From Xanthomonas fragariae (GTDB taxonomy: Bacteria > Pseudomonadota > Gammaproteobacteria > Xanthomonadales > Xanthomonadaceae), in assembly GCF_017603965.1 (NCBI RefSeq), contig NZ_CP071955.1:3472001-3536000 (forward strand): 64,000 bases of DNA, written 5' to 3'. This document shows positions 44,030 to 52,848 of this stretch, in pieces. Position numbers and translations under genes: made by a program. Each line of letters starts with the position of its first letter. Within the stretch, counting starts at the first letter, position 1. The notes beneath the pieces are model-generated. The model was given only the letters and a program-made list of their open reading frames with translations. It made no database searches and was not told the DNA's origin.

Positions 44030-46123
44030 TCAATCCGCCAGCCGCTCCCACAGGAAGCTGTAGGCCAGCGCTGCCATGTGCGCCGCCTGCGCATTGTTGG
44101 CTGCGCCGCCGTGGCCGCCTTCGATGTTCTCGTAGTAGGTCACGTCCTTGCCGGCTTCGATCATCTTGGCCGCCATCTTGCGCGCGTGGCCGGGATGCAC
44201 GCGGTCGTCGCGCGTGGAGGTCAGGAAGATCACCGGTGGGTAGGCCTTCTTCGGATCGAATAGGTGGTATGGCGAGAAGGTCTGGATGAATTTCCAATCG
44301 TCAGTATCCGGATTGCCGTATTCGGCCATCCAGGAGGCGCCGGCCAACATATAGTTGTAGCGCTTCATGTCCAGCAGCGGCACCTGCACCACCACCGCGC
44401 CGAACAGCTCCGGATACTGGGTGAGCATGTTGCCGGTCATCAGACCGCCGTTGCTGCCACCCTGCACGCCCAGATGCTTGGTCGAGGTGATCTTGCGTGC
44501 AACCAGATCCTTGGCCACCGCAGCCATGTCTTCGTAGGCCTTGTGGCGGTTCTGCTTGAGTGCGGCCTGGTGCCAGCGCGGGCCGTATTCGCCACCGCCG
44601 CGGATGTTGGCCACCACATAGACGCCGCCCTTTTCCAGCCAGGCGCGGCCCAATCCGCCGGAGTAATTCGGGGTCAACGAGATTTCGAAACCGCCGTAGC
44701 CATACAGCAGGGTCGGCGCACTGCCATCGAGTTCCAGATTCTTGGGGCGCACCAGGAAATACGGCACGCGGGTGCCGTCCTTGCTGGTGGCAAAATGCTG
44801 CTCGATGATGTCCTTGCCGGCATCGAAAAACGCCGGCATGGTCTTGAGCGGTTGCGGCGCAGTCCCCACGTCCACCCACGACAAGGTGGTCGGGGTCAGA
44901 TAGTCGGTGACGGTCAACCACAGCGCGTCGCTGTCGTTGCTGTCCACCGCGCTGACATCGACGGTGCCGAACGCCGGCGCACCGACGAAGGCGCTTTTTT
45001 TCCAGCCATCCTGCGATGGCGTGATCACGCTCAGGCGGTTCTTGACGTCTTCCAGCACATTCAACACCAGGTGCGAACGCGTCCACGCTACGCTCGCCAG
45101 CGAGGTGCTGTCGATGGGCTCGAACAGCACCTCGAAGCTGCGCTTGCCGGCTATGAAGTCGTCGAACCGCGTGGCCAGCAGCGAGCCGGCTTTATAGGTC
45201 TTGCCGCCCACCTTCCATGGCTCGCGCAGTTCCAGGGTCAGCCATTGCCGCTTGACCGACTTGCTGGCCGAATTGGGCACATCCACTTTGACCAACTTGC
45301 CGTCGGCGCCCTTCAGATACAGCTCGTCGTTGTAGAAGGCCAGCGTGCGGCTGACAAAATCGCGCTCGAATCCGGGCGTGTCGTCGTGCATCGCGACGAC
45401 GTACGTGTCGGTCGGCTCGCCTTCGTAGACCACGCTGGCGGCACTCAGCGGCGTACCGCGCTTCCACTGCTTGGCGATGCGCGGATAGCCGGAGCTGGTC
45501 ATCGTGCCGTCACCAAAATCGGTGAACACGTAGACGGTGTCCTGGTAGATCCAGCCAAGCCCGCCCTTGGACTCGGGACGGAAGAAGCCGTCTTTGACCC
45601 ATTGTTTGCCGACCAGATCGAACTCACGCGTGACATCGGCATCGGCACCGCCGCGCGATAACGCAATCAGACAGCGCTGATAGTCGGGGCGCAGACAATC
45701 GGCACCGTGCCAGACCCAGTTTTCGCCTTCGGCCTTGTTAAGCGCATCCAGGTCCAGCAGCGTTTCCCACTTGGGCGAGGGCTTGCGGTATTCGTCCAGC
45801 GTGGTACGTCGCCACAGGCCGCGCTCGTGCTGTTTGTCCTTCCAGAAGTTGTAGTAGTACTCGCCGATCTTCTGCACGCTGGGAATCTTTGCGTCCGAAT
45901 CCAGCACCTGGCGAATGCTGGTTTCCATCTGCTCGAACGCCGGCGTGGTGGCCAGCCGTGCTTCGGCCTTGGCGTTCTGGGCCTTGACCCAGTCCAGTGG
46001 CTTGGCGCCGGTGACATCTTCCAGCCAGGCGTAGGGATCGTTGGACACAGCGGTTTCCTCTGCAGAGACGGCGCCAGCGGTGATCAGGCCGGTAAGCAGG
46101 CAGATCGAGGCGAACTTGGGCAT
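44030..46123 (-). CDS. exported prolyl oligopeptidase (S9A family)
   Basis: Prolyl endopeptidase-type serine peptidase. The start at 46123 gives a signal peptide (MPKFASICLLTGLITAGAVS-A). The propeller domain begins with DPYAWLEDVTG and covers about residues 80-420; the hydrolase domain has the catalytic Ser in QGGSNGGLMTGNM, Asp in STRDDRVHPGHARK, and His in NIEGGHGGAAN. Length is 697 residues. The continuous frame extends 140 codons further upstream, but that part is shadow. It is the second exported S9A peptidase in the window, after the oligopeptidase B at 38.7 kb. Confidence 0.93.
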   Translation of the reverse strand: MPKFASICLLTGLITAGAVSAEETAVSNDPYAWLEDVTGAKPLDWVKAQNAKAEARLATTPAFEQMETSIRQVLDSDAKIPSVQKIGEYYYNFWKDKQHERGLWRRTTLDEYRKPSPKWETLLDLDALNKAEGENWVWHGADCLRPDYQRCLIALSRGGADADVTREFDLVGKQWVKDGFFRPESKGGLGWIYQDTVYVFTDFGDGTMTSSGYPRIAKQWKRGTPLSAASVVYEGEPTDTYVVAMHDDTPGFERDFVSRTLAFYNDELYLKGADGKLVKVDVPNSASKSVKRQWLTLELREPWKVGGKTYKAGSLLATRFDDFIAGKRSFEVLFEPIDSTSLASVAWTRSHLVLNVLEDVKNRLSVITPSQDGWKKSAFVGAPAFGTVDVSAVDSNDSDALWLTVTDYLTPTTLSWVDVGTAPQPLKTMPAFFDAGKDIIEQHFATSKDGTRVPYFLVRPKNLELDGSAPTLLYGYGGFEISLTPNYSGGLGRAWLEKGGVYVVANIRGGGEYGPRWHQAALKQNRHKAYEDMAAVAKDLVARKITSTKHLGVQGGSNGGLMTGNMLTQYPELFGAVVVQVPLLDMKRYNYMLAGASWMAEYGNPDTDDWKFIQTFSPYHLFDPKKAYPPVIFLTSTRDDRVHPGHARKMAAKMIEAGKDVTYYENIEGGHGGAANNAQAAHMAALAYSFLWERLAD

Positions 46124-46191
46124 GAATGTTTCCGGGAAAACGAATGCGCGGAACGTAGCACAGCGCTTTGCCCGCTCAACCCTGCCGAAGG

Positions 46192-46503
46192 TCAGGCCAC
46201 CTGCGCCTGTGCCGCCGTGTGCGAGATGTTGCGCCGGCGTTGCGCCTGCGGTCCGCGTCGGCGTGGCGCACTGCGGCGCACGCTTGGCCGCACCTGGGCC
46301 GGCAACGCAAAGCGGTGCAGGCTCCACCATGCCAGCATCGGCATGCCGACCAGCCACAGCGGCAGCCAGCCGATCCACTCGCTGTGGCCGCGCGCGCCCG
46401 GCCACACCAGCACCAGGGCCAGGCCGGTTAGGGCGATCTGTCGGACCGGGCGCAGCAGGCGCGGGTCGGGACGTTCGGAACGACGGGAAGGACGATGCGA
46501 CAT
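46192..46503 (-). CDS. small basic membrane protein, unknown
   Basis: A 103-residue protein with an Arg/Pro-rich N-terminus (MSHRPSRRSERPDPRLLRP), two hydrophobic segments (about 22-40 and 45-63, the latter WIGWLPLWLVGMPMLAWW), and an Arg-rich C-terminus. By the positive-inside rule both ends would be cytoplasmic. I do not recognise a family; the frame is open in good context and codon usage looks native, so it is probably real. Start 46503 is chosen as first ATG of the coherent part. Confidence 0.55.
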   Translation of the reverse strand: MSHRPSRRSERPDPRLLRPVRQIALTGLALVLVWPGARGHSEWIGWLPLWLVGMPMLAWWSLHRFALPAQVRPSVRRSAPRRRGPQAQRRRNISHTAAQAQVA

Positions 46504-46722
46504 GGCGGCACTCCGTGACAGGTAGGATCGCAACAGGCCGGCACAATTGCCTGTGTCCATCTCACCGGCTGCGACCTGGGCATGGTCGATAGGCACCGAC
46601 CCGTGCAAGCGGCGCCGCTGGTTGTGCATGACGCATTGCCGACGCCATACCCGACCGTTGACGCGAACTTGCCCCCTGCATGCGGTAGTGTGCTGTTCCA
46701 ACTGCCTCTTTGTGATGTTGCG

Positions 46723-47292
46723 ATGCGCCTGACCGTTACGATCGCCCTCGCTTTGCTGCTCGTGCTCGGCCTACCCGTGGCACACGCCAAAGACACGCCC
46801 ACCAATGAGCCGGCGGTTGACCTGTCCAAGATCATGGGCACCTGGTACGTAATTGCGCGCATGCCCAACCCGGTCGAGCGCGGCCACGTCACCAGCCGCG
46901 ACGAATACACCCTGGTCGAAGACGGCAAGGTCGCGGTGCGCTATCTGTATCGCGACGGTTTCGACGAACCGGAAAAGGAAGTCAACGCGCGCGCCTCTGT
47001 AGATGCCGACAGCGGCAATCGCGATTGGCGGGTGTGGTTCTACAAAGTGATCCCGGCCAAGCAACGCATCCTGGAAATCGCGCCAGATGGCTCCTGGATG
47101 CTGATCTCCTACCCGGGCCGCGACCTGGCCTGGATCTTTTCGCGCAAGCCGGACATGAGCCGCGACCAGTACCGCCTGCTGGTCAACAAGATGCGCGATG
47201 ACTATTCCATCTACACCGATAAGCTCAAGCGCGTGCCGCAGCTGCGCGAGCAGGTGGGCCGCCTGGGGTTTGAAGTGCCGAACAAGCGTTAG
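46723..47292 (+). CDS. blc: bacterial lipocalin (Blc-like)
   Basis: A 189-residue periplasmic lipocalin. The start at 46723 gives the signal MRLTVTIALALLLVLGLPVA, cut after AHA, without a lipobox, so it is soluble unlike E. coli Blc. The lipocalin signature GTWYVIARMPNPVERGH and the later RDLAWIFSRKPDMS (second conserved region) are visible. Lipocalins bind lysolipids or similar hydrophobic ligands; a role in envelope maintenance is likely. It is divergent from the small membrane protein gene. Confidence 0.9.
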   Translation: MRLTVTIALALLLVLGLPVAHAKDTPTNEPAVDLSKIMGTWYVIARMPNPVERGHVTSRDEYTLVEDGKVAVRYLYRDGFDEPEKEVNARASVDADSGNRDWRVWFYKVIPAKQRILEIAPDGSWMLISYPGRDLAWIFSRKPDMSRDQYRLLVNKMRDDYSIYTDKLKRVPQLREQVGRLGFEVPNKR

Positions 47293-47331
47293 GCGGCAAT
47301 GGACAGGTCGTGGCGACGGGGAGAGTGAAAC

Positions 47332-47569
47332 ATGAGCGCGTTTGAGTGGATTGTCGTGGTCCTGCTTGTTCTCATCTTGTTCAAGCCTAGTGGCAAGCCT
47401 TTCCGACTTGAGGGTACTACCTTAAACTTGATGCAGCAGTTACGAGAGCCGGTTGATTGCCATCGAGACACACCTCGCGGAGATTGACGCATCAACCAAG
47501 TCGGCCAGCGACGACATAGGCGCCATGCGCATCGCTCAACTTCCGGACTATCCTCCCGATGGCCTTTGA
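47332..47569 (+). pseudogene. small membrane coiled-coil protein, frameshifted
   Basis: The ATG at 47332, preceded by GGGGAGAG, opens a 51-codon frame beginning MSAFEWIVVVLLVLILFKPS, a single membrane segment. The sense then continues in another frame after about 47448: S-R-L-I-A-I-E-T-H-L-A-E-I-D-A-S-T-K, a heptad-like helix, to LPDYPPDGL and TGA at 47567-47569. One extra base (or two missing) near CGAGAGCC breaks the gene. In intact form it would be about 79 residues. Family is unknown. Confidence 0.5.
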
Positions 47570-47682
47570 GTTGCCGCCTAACAATTCATTCAAGCCGAAG
47601 TTGCTTCGCAACTTAGCTTAATTGAGGCATTAAGCGTGATTGACCGTATCCCCACGCACAACGACCCAACTGTCGGCCAGGC

Positions 47683-48648
47683 TCAGTCGTAATTGCTAAG
47701 TGCCAACGACAACAGCGCCTTGGCCTGCTCGCGCAACGAAACCGGTTCGACAATTTCCGCATCAGAGCCGTAATGCAGCACATCCATGAGCAATTCGCGT
47801 GAGTTGCTGTACGGCAATTTGAGCTCATAACGGCCATCGGGCAGAAAGCGCCCCTGTTGTTTGGAATGCCAGTGCTCGTCGGCGACCCAGCGCGCGGCCT
47901 TGGCGCTGAACACGATGGTTGCCCAGCCCTTCGGCGCACCCGAAAAAATGCCGTAGCTGGCGGCGAGTTGTTCGTCCAGTTCGCTATCTGGCACATCACG
48001 TGGCGCCGCATCGAGCAGGCGCGCGTGATTGATGCGATCCACCGCAAAGCTGCGCACGCCGTCGCGACCGTGATCCCACGCGTCCAGATACCAGTTGTCG
48101 CGGTAGTGGGTGATGCGCTGCGGAGACACGGTGCGCTTGGTCGATTCGTCGGTGGAGCGCGCGCGGTAGTCGAAGCGCAATTGCTTGCGCTCCAGCACCC
48201 CGGAAGCCACGGTGCGGAAGCTGGCTTCGTCCAGCTTGCGGCCCCGGTGCGGAATCACCCGTACCCGGTCCACCGGCCACTGCGATACGCCGGCCTGGGC
48301 GGCCAGCAACCCTTCGATACGTTGCTGCAGCGGCGCCAGCATCGAGGACAACACTCCGCCGCCGGTGCGCGCGAGCAGTTGCTGCGAAGCCAGCAGCGCG
48401 TGCAGTTCTTCCGAGCTCAGCCACAGGCCGGGCAGTTCGAAGCGGTCGCTTTCACCGGACAGATAACGGAAGCCCGATTCGCCATCGCCTTCTATCGGCG
48501 CCATCAGTGCATCGCGCAGAAATGCCAGATCGCGATAAACGGTTGCGCGAGAACATCTCAGATCATCCTGCAGCCGCGCCACCGTGACCGGGTAGCGAGC
48601 CGACTTGAGCAGGCGATGCAGGGAGTTGATGCGTTCGTAGCGGTCCAT
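47683..48648 (-). CDS. YafY-type WYL-domain transcriptional regulator
   Basis: A 321-residue DNA-binding regulator. N-terminal helix-turn-helix (about residues 8-60): RINSLHRLLKSARYPVTVAR then CSRATVYRDLAFLRDAL. The WYL domain follows (about 150-215), with W-Y-L-D-A-W-D in the place of the name-giving motif (NWYLDAWDH), and a WCX-like C-terminus. WYL domains bind nucleotides or nucleic acid ligands. The start at 48648 begins MDRYERINSL, a typical YafY opening. No obvious target lies adjacent; the divergent DUF481 gene is 294 bases away. Confidence 0.9.
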   Translation of the reverse strand: MDRYERINSLHRLLKSARYPVTVARLQDDLRCSRATVYRDLAFLRDALMAPIEGDGESGFRYLSGESDRFELPGLWLSSEELHALLASQQLLARTGGGVLSSMLAPLQQRIEGLLAAQAGVSQWPVDRVRVIPHRGRKLDEASFRTVASGVLERKQLRFDYRARSTDESTKRTVSPQRITHYRDNWYLDAWDHGRDGVRSFAVDRINHARLLDAAPRDVPDSELDEQLAASYGIFSGAPKGWATIVFSAKAARWVADEHWHSKQQGRFLPDGRYELKLPYSNSRELLMDVLHYGSDAEIVEPVSLREQAKALLSLALSNYD

Positions 48649-48942
48649 ATGTCGATTATGTCCGAAGTCCTTGCGCGGCGGGGTGAGCGCGGCTGTGCGC
48701 CAGTCGCAGGAGCGTAGCCACCGGTGTCGGGGCTGCGCCTGCCTTGCAGCTCGCTCGCATTCACCACGCGTCCGTTGCCGCTCGCACGCACCTGAACACG
48801 TCATTCGGCTGCGATCTGCGCCCATCGCCCGAACCCTCAATGAAGCGCGACGTTCACTTGATCATGACGCGGCCGCACAGTCCGTTATCATGAAATCGCT
48901 TCCACGCTCTCTAACCGCCCTGCCCTCCAAAGCGAGCCGCCC

Positions 48943-49743
48943 ATGTTCCGCCGTACCCTGTCGTCTGCCCTGCTGCCACTGTTGTTGATCACGCCCACCG
49001 TCTGGGCCCAGGCAGTGGCATCGGCGCCGGTGGATCCGGCCGCAGCGCTGATGCCCTCGCCCTGGGGCGGCAGCAGCGGGGAATTCGGCTACGCCGCGGC
49101 GCACGGCAATAGCACCACCGACAGCCTCAACGGCCGCATCCGTCTGCGCTATACCGACGGCGACTGGATCCACAGCCTGGACGCCACTGCACTGCGTTCG
49201 AGTTCGGAATACACCAACACCGACGACGACGGCAGTACCGAACGCAAGCGCCAGACCACCGCCGAGCGTTACACCGGCAGCGCTGGCAGCGCATTGCAGT
49301 TGGGCGAACACCGCCAGCTCACCGCCACCGGCCGCTACGAAATGGATGATTTCGCCACCTATGACCATCTGGCCACCTTCGGTATCGGTTACGGCACGCG
49401 CCTGATCGACGCCGATCGTTTTTATCTGGATGCACAGGTGGGCCCGGGTGTCCGCCGCGCACACAACCGCAAGGAAGACCGCAACGAAACCGGCCTGATC
49501 GGACGCGGCCTGTTCGACCTCAAGTACACCGTCACCGACAACACCGATCTGATCAACACGCTGCTGGTGGAGTCGGGCGGATACAACACCTATGCGCAGA
49601 ACGATTTCGGCGTGCAAGTCAGCATGAACTCGCACTTCGCGCTGAAGGCTGCATGGCAGATGCGCCACAACAGTGAGGTGAGCGATGGCGACAACAAGAC
49701 CGATACGCTGACCACGGTCAACCTGGTTTATAAGTTCAAGTAA
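48943..49743 (+). CDS. DUF481 (YdiY-like) outer-membrane protein
   Basis: A 266-residue exported protein with signal MFRRTLSSALLPLLLITPTV-WAQA and a barrel typical of DUF481/YdiY: PWGGSSGEFGYAAAHGNSTT, then repeating amphipathic strands with conserved DWIHSLDA and YDHLATFGIGYGTRLI, ending in a terminal strand TTVNLVYKFK with aromatic-x-F/K closing residue. Function is unknown; acid- or salt-induced expression is described for relatives. It stands alone, followed by an imperfect inverted repeat. Confidence 0.88.
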   Translation: MFRRTLSSALLPLLLITPTVWAQAVASAPVDPAAALMPSPWGGSSGEFGYAAAHGNSTTDSLNGRIRLRYTDGDWIHSLDATALRSSSEYTNTDDDGSTERKRQTTAERYTGSAGSALQLGEHRQLTATGRYEMDDFATYDHLATFGIGYGTRLIDADRFYLDAQVGPGVRRAHNRKEDRNETGLIGRGLFDLKYTVTDNTDLINTLLVESGGYNTYAQNDFGVQVSMNSHFALKAAWQMRHNSEVSDGDNKTDTLTTVNLVYKFK

Positions 49744-49755
49744 AAATTAGCGGTT

Positions 49756-49821
49756 GTAGGAGCGACCTTGGCCGCGAGAGGTTTTACTGGTGAAGCCTCT
49801 CGCGGCCAGGGCCGCTTCTAC
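49756..49821. repeat. REP-like inverted repeat
   Basis: GTAGGAGCGACCTTGGCCGC then GAGAGG pairs with the complement in CCTCTCGCGGCCAGGGCC then GCTTCTAC, 26 positions with a few mismatches around a 14-base loop. GTAGGAGCG palindromes of this kind are scattered in intergenic regions of Xanthomonadaceae. It probably ends the DUF481 transcript and faces the hemC end. Confidence 0.72.
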
Positions 49822-49902
49822 GAGGATTAGGCACGACGCGTTTGCAACCTCGAGCCGGTGAGGCTAAGAGCGGCTTGCGCATCGGTTGAGGTGTCGGTGA
49901 CG

Positions 49903-50817
49903 TTACAGCTCTGCCAGCAACTGTGCGGCGCCTTTGTCGAACAAGCCTTGCGCGACGCGGCGGCCCAGTTCTTCGGCGTCGTCGGGGCTGCCGCATGCGT
50001 CTGCATGAATCAACCGCCCGTCGCTGGCGTCGCCGACCATGCCCTGCAGGAACAGGCCCTTGCCTTCCCAGCGCGCGAACGCAGCTACCGGCACGTGACA
50101 GCTTCCATGCAGCGCGCGATTCATGGCCCGCTCGGCTTCCACGCAGACGCGGGTGCGGCCTGCGTCCAGCACCGCCAACAGACCATGGATACGCGCATCG
50201 TCACCGCGGCATTCCACCGCCACCGCGCCCTGTGCGGGTGCAGGCAACCACTCTGGCGCGTCCAGTCGCGCGGCAATGCGCGCATCCAGACCCAGCCGCT
50301 GCAAGCCGGCACAGGCCAGCACGATGGCGTCGTAACCCCCGTTGTCGAGTTTGGCCAGGCGGGTGTTGACGTTGCCGCGCAGGTCGACCAATTCCAGGTC
50401 CGGGCGCGCGGCGCGCAACTGCGCCTGGCGACGCAACGAGGAGGTGCCCACACGTGCGCCCAGCGGCAGTGCCTGCAAGGTGGCGTAGAGATTGGACACC
50501 AGCGCGTCGGCCGGGTCGCCGCGGCCCAGGATGGCCGGCAGCACGAACGGCTCCTCAATTTCCATTGGCACGTCCTTGAGCGAATGCACCGCGCAGTCGG
50601 CTTCGCCACGCAGCATCGCCAGCTCCAGTTCCTTCAGGAACAGGCCCTTGCCGCCGATGGCAGCCAGCGAACGGTCCAGCACGTCATCGCCACGGGTGCT
50701 CATCGGCACCAGCACGACCTCCAGGTCGGGATGATGCTGGCGCAAGGCGGCGGCGACGTGTTCGCTCTGCCAAAGGGCGAGCGGGCTCTTACGGGTGGCG
50801 ATGCGGAGCGCGGTCAT
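49903..50817 (-). CDS. hemC: porphobilinogen deaminase (hydroxymethylbilane synthase)
   Basis: Condenses four porphobilinogen units into hydroxymethylbilane in heme biosynthesis. The 304-residue protein has the N-terminal [13 protein letters not shown], the catalytic-loop Asp region [19 protein letters not shown] with the conserved Arg residues, [19 protein letters not shown], and the dipyrromethane-binding cysteine in [11 protein letters not shown]. Intact and of normal length. It follows algR on the same strand with a 78-base gap, the order seen in Pseudomonas (algZ-algR-hemC). Confidence 0.96.
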   Translation of the reverse strand: MTALRIATRKSPLALWQSEHVAAALRQHHPDLEVVLVPMSTRGDDVLDRSLAAIGGKGLFLKELELAMLRGEADCAVHSLKDVPMEIEEPFVLPAILGRGDPADALVSNLYATLQALPLGARVGTSSLRRQAQLRAARPDLELVDLRGNVNTRLAKLDNGGYDAIVLACAGLQRLGLDARIAARLDAPEWLPAPAQGAVAVECRGDDARIHGLLAVLDAGRTRVCVEAERAMNRALHGSCHVPVAAFARWEGKGLFLQGMVGDASDGRLIHADACGSPDDAEELGRRVAQGLFDKGAAQLLAEL

Positions 50818-50895
50818 CCCGCCATTATCGCGGAGCAGACCCGTAACTCCTACCTAGGGCGTGTTGTGCGTTTTGGGATGAGTGCATGACACCCT

Positions 50896-51633
50896 TTAGC
50901 GTAATTGCTCGCGCAGGCTGGCAACACAGCGACGGCTCACTTCCAGGGTCTGCGGCACGTTGCGCAGCACCGCATGCACCTGGCCGTCGCCGCTGCGGCG
51001 CAGTTCCACCAGTTCGTCGCGGGCGACCAGGCAATTGCGGTGGATGCGCAGTAGGCGGTCGGCGAACTCGTCTTCCAAGGATTTGAGCGACTCTTCGATC
51101 AGGTCCTCGCCACGGGCGTGGTGGACGATGACGTATTTCTCTTCGGCCTGCAGGTAGCGGATGTCCTGGATGGCGATCAGCCTCAAGCTACCGCGCAGGC
51201 GTGCGCAAAGATGCGTGCGTAACGGCGCAGGCGCGGCGCTGGGCGCGCGTCCGGCCAGGAAGGTGGCTACCTTTTCCATTGCGGCAGCCAGACGTTCCGG
51301 GCGCACCGGTTTCATCAGGTAATCCAGCGCGGCGGCGTCGAACGCCGACAGCGCGTGCTGGTCGTAGGCGGTGCAGAACACCACTGCAGGCTGTGGCTGG
51401 CTTTGCCGCAACAAGCGCGCGGTTTCCAGGCCGTCGACGCCGGGCATGGCGATGTCCAGCAGCACCAGATCCGGGTGCAGGTGTTCGCACTGCTGCAGCA
51501 CTTGTTGGCCGTTTTCGGCCTGGCCGATCACTTCGACGTGCGGATGCTCGGCCAGCAGCATGCGCAGGCGCTCGCGCGCCAGTGGCTCGTCATCGGCGAT
51601 CAGCACCCGCACTTGCGTGGCCGTCATGGACAT
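50896..51633 (-). CDS. algR: LytTR-family response regulator AlgR
   Basis: Two-component regulator with a receiver domain (about 8-125: D14/D15, phospho-acceptor D60 in LVLLDIAMPGVDG, Lys in YLMKPVRPE) and a C-terminal LytTR DNA-binding domain (about 148-245: LRLIAIQDIRYLQAEEKYVI, RIHRNCLVARDELV). The start at 51633 gives MSMTATQVRVLIADDEPLAR; 245 residues, normal for AlgR. In relatives AlgR controls type IV pili, exopolysaccharide and virulence genes. Its expected sensor gene algZ directly upstream is only a fragment here. Confidence 0.92.
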   Translation of the reverse strand: MSMTATQVRVLIADDEPLARERLRMLLAEHPHVEVIGQAENGQQVLQQCEHLHPDLVLLDIAMPGVDGLETARLLRQSQPQPAVVFCTAYDQHALSAFDAAALDYLMKPVRPERLAAAMEKVATFLAGRAPSAAPAPLRTHLCARLRGSLRLIAIQDIRYLQAEEKYVIVHHARGEDLIEESLKSLEDEFADRLLRIHRNCLVARDELVELRRSGDGQVHAVLRNVPQTLEVSRRCVASLREQLR

Positions 51634-51656
51634 CCCCTCGCTGCAGCGACTCTCCC

Positions 51657-52030
51657 TCACGGCAGCGGCAACGTGATCTCACAGACATAGTAGCCTTCGG
51701 CCCAGCTGGCCGCCATCCGTGCCCCGGCACCGAACTGGAGTGCCAGCCAGTGCGAGATGCTGGCCTGGGCAAGTCCGGCTCCGGCCAGCAACGGGAACCG
51801 GGCTGCGGAGCCGAATTGACGATGCGGATCTGCAACTGATTACCGCGCTGGCGCAGCGAAAGGTGCAGCGCGACAGTGTGATGCTGCGCGCCGCGCCGCC
51901 GCCGGGCATCAGGGTCACCACCAGCACCACCACAGCACCAATTCAGCCGATCCAGCAGCGCGCCCAATCGCGGCAGCCGGCACAGGTCCGGCATCCAGAC
52001 GATTTTTGTGGCGCGCGGTGGCCCATGGCC
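51657..52030 (-). pseudogene. algZ: algZ-like sensor kinase remnant
   Basis: Upstream of algR the minus strand keeps only the C-terminal ATPase end of an AlgZ-type (LytS/YehU class) kinase: A-L-H-L-S-L-R-Q-R-G-N-Q-L-Q-I then RIVNSAPQPGS, then in another frame AGLAQASISHWLALQFGAGA and YYVCEITLPLP to TGA at 51657-51659. A C is missing after GGTTCC (about 51795). On the other side, coding sense fades into the end of the carboxylesterase gene at 52031, so the membrane and dimerisation domains are gone. This looks like a deletion joined to the esterase gene plus later frameshifts. Confidence 0.7.
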
Positions 52031-52699
52031 TCAGACGGCGGTGAAGCGCGCTTGCATCCAGTTGCGCAGGGCCTCGATTTCTTCCAGACAGATCTGATGC
52101 CCCATCGGGTAGGTATACCAGTCCAGTTCGAAACCGAGCGTACGCAAGGTCTGCATGCTCGCCTGACTGGCAGCGAACGGCACCACAGGGTCGGCGGTGC
52201 CGTGGGCCATGAACAACGGTTGGCGGGTGGCGGCCTGCTGCAACTGGCTGGAGGCAGCGGCCGGTTCGGGCAGATAGGTCGACAGGGCGATCAGCCCAGC
52301 CAGCGGCTCGCTGCGCAGCAGTCCCACCGCCAAGGTCACCGCGCCACCTTGCGAAAACCCGGCGAGCAGAATGCGCTCGGGCGCGATGCCGCGGGTTTGC
52401 TCGTGGACGATCAACGCTTCGACCTGCGCCACCGATTCGGCGATGCCGACCTTATCGGCGCGCTGGGCGAAATCCAGGCTGACGATGTCGTACCAGCCGC
52501 GCATGCGCACGCCGTTGTTGATGGTGATCGGGCGGATCGGCGCATGCGGAAACACGAAGCGCAGTGCCGGCCACTGCGGTCGCACCAGTTCCGGCACCAT
52601 TGGGGCAAAGTCGCTGCCATCGGCGCCCAGACCGTGCAACCAAAGCACGGTCCATTGCGGGTTCGGTCCGGTCTGGCGTTCGATCACTTCCAACATCAT
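52031..52699 (-). CDS. carboxylesterase/phospholipase family hydrolase
   Basis: A 222-residue alpha/beta hydrolase of the phospholipase/carboxylesterase (YpfH/EstB) family. Signatures: LWLHGLGADGSDFAPMVPEL with the oxyanion-hole HGLG, nucleophile Ser in LAGFSQGGAVTLA, Asp in AHGTADPVVPF, and His in YPMGHQICLEEIE. Complete and of normal length. Two adjacent ATGs (52699, 52696) follow a GGAG. It is not part of a neighbouring operon; its 3' end abuts the algZ remnant. Confidence 0.9.
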   Translation of the reverse strand: MMLEVIERQTGPNPQWTVLWLHGLGADGSDFAPMVPELVRPQWPALRFVFPHAPIRPITINNGVRMRGWYDIVSLDFAQRADKVGIAESVAQVEALIVHEQTRGIAPERILLAGFSQGGAVTLAVGLLRSEPLAGLIALSTYLPEPAAASSQLQQAATRQPLFMAHGTADPVVPFAASQASMQTLRTLGFELDWYTYPMGHQICLEEIEALRNWMQARFTAV

Positions 52700-52848
52700 C
52701 CAGCTCCACTTGAGGGGCTGGGCATTATGCCTTGCATGGTGAACCGGCCCGATCACGGCGCCGATGAGGGAAGCGCACATATTTTGCCGCTCGCCAAGCC
52801 GCTGACCGGACCTCGCAGATCAGGAGCGGTGAACGTGAGCCGCCGTAC

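Noticed and set aside
47598..47614. Hairpin AAGTTGC-TTC-GCAACTT after the broken small gene
   Set aside because: A short AT-rich stem without a T run; may be chance.
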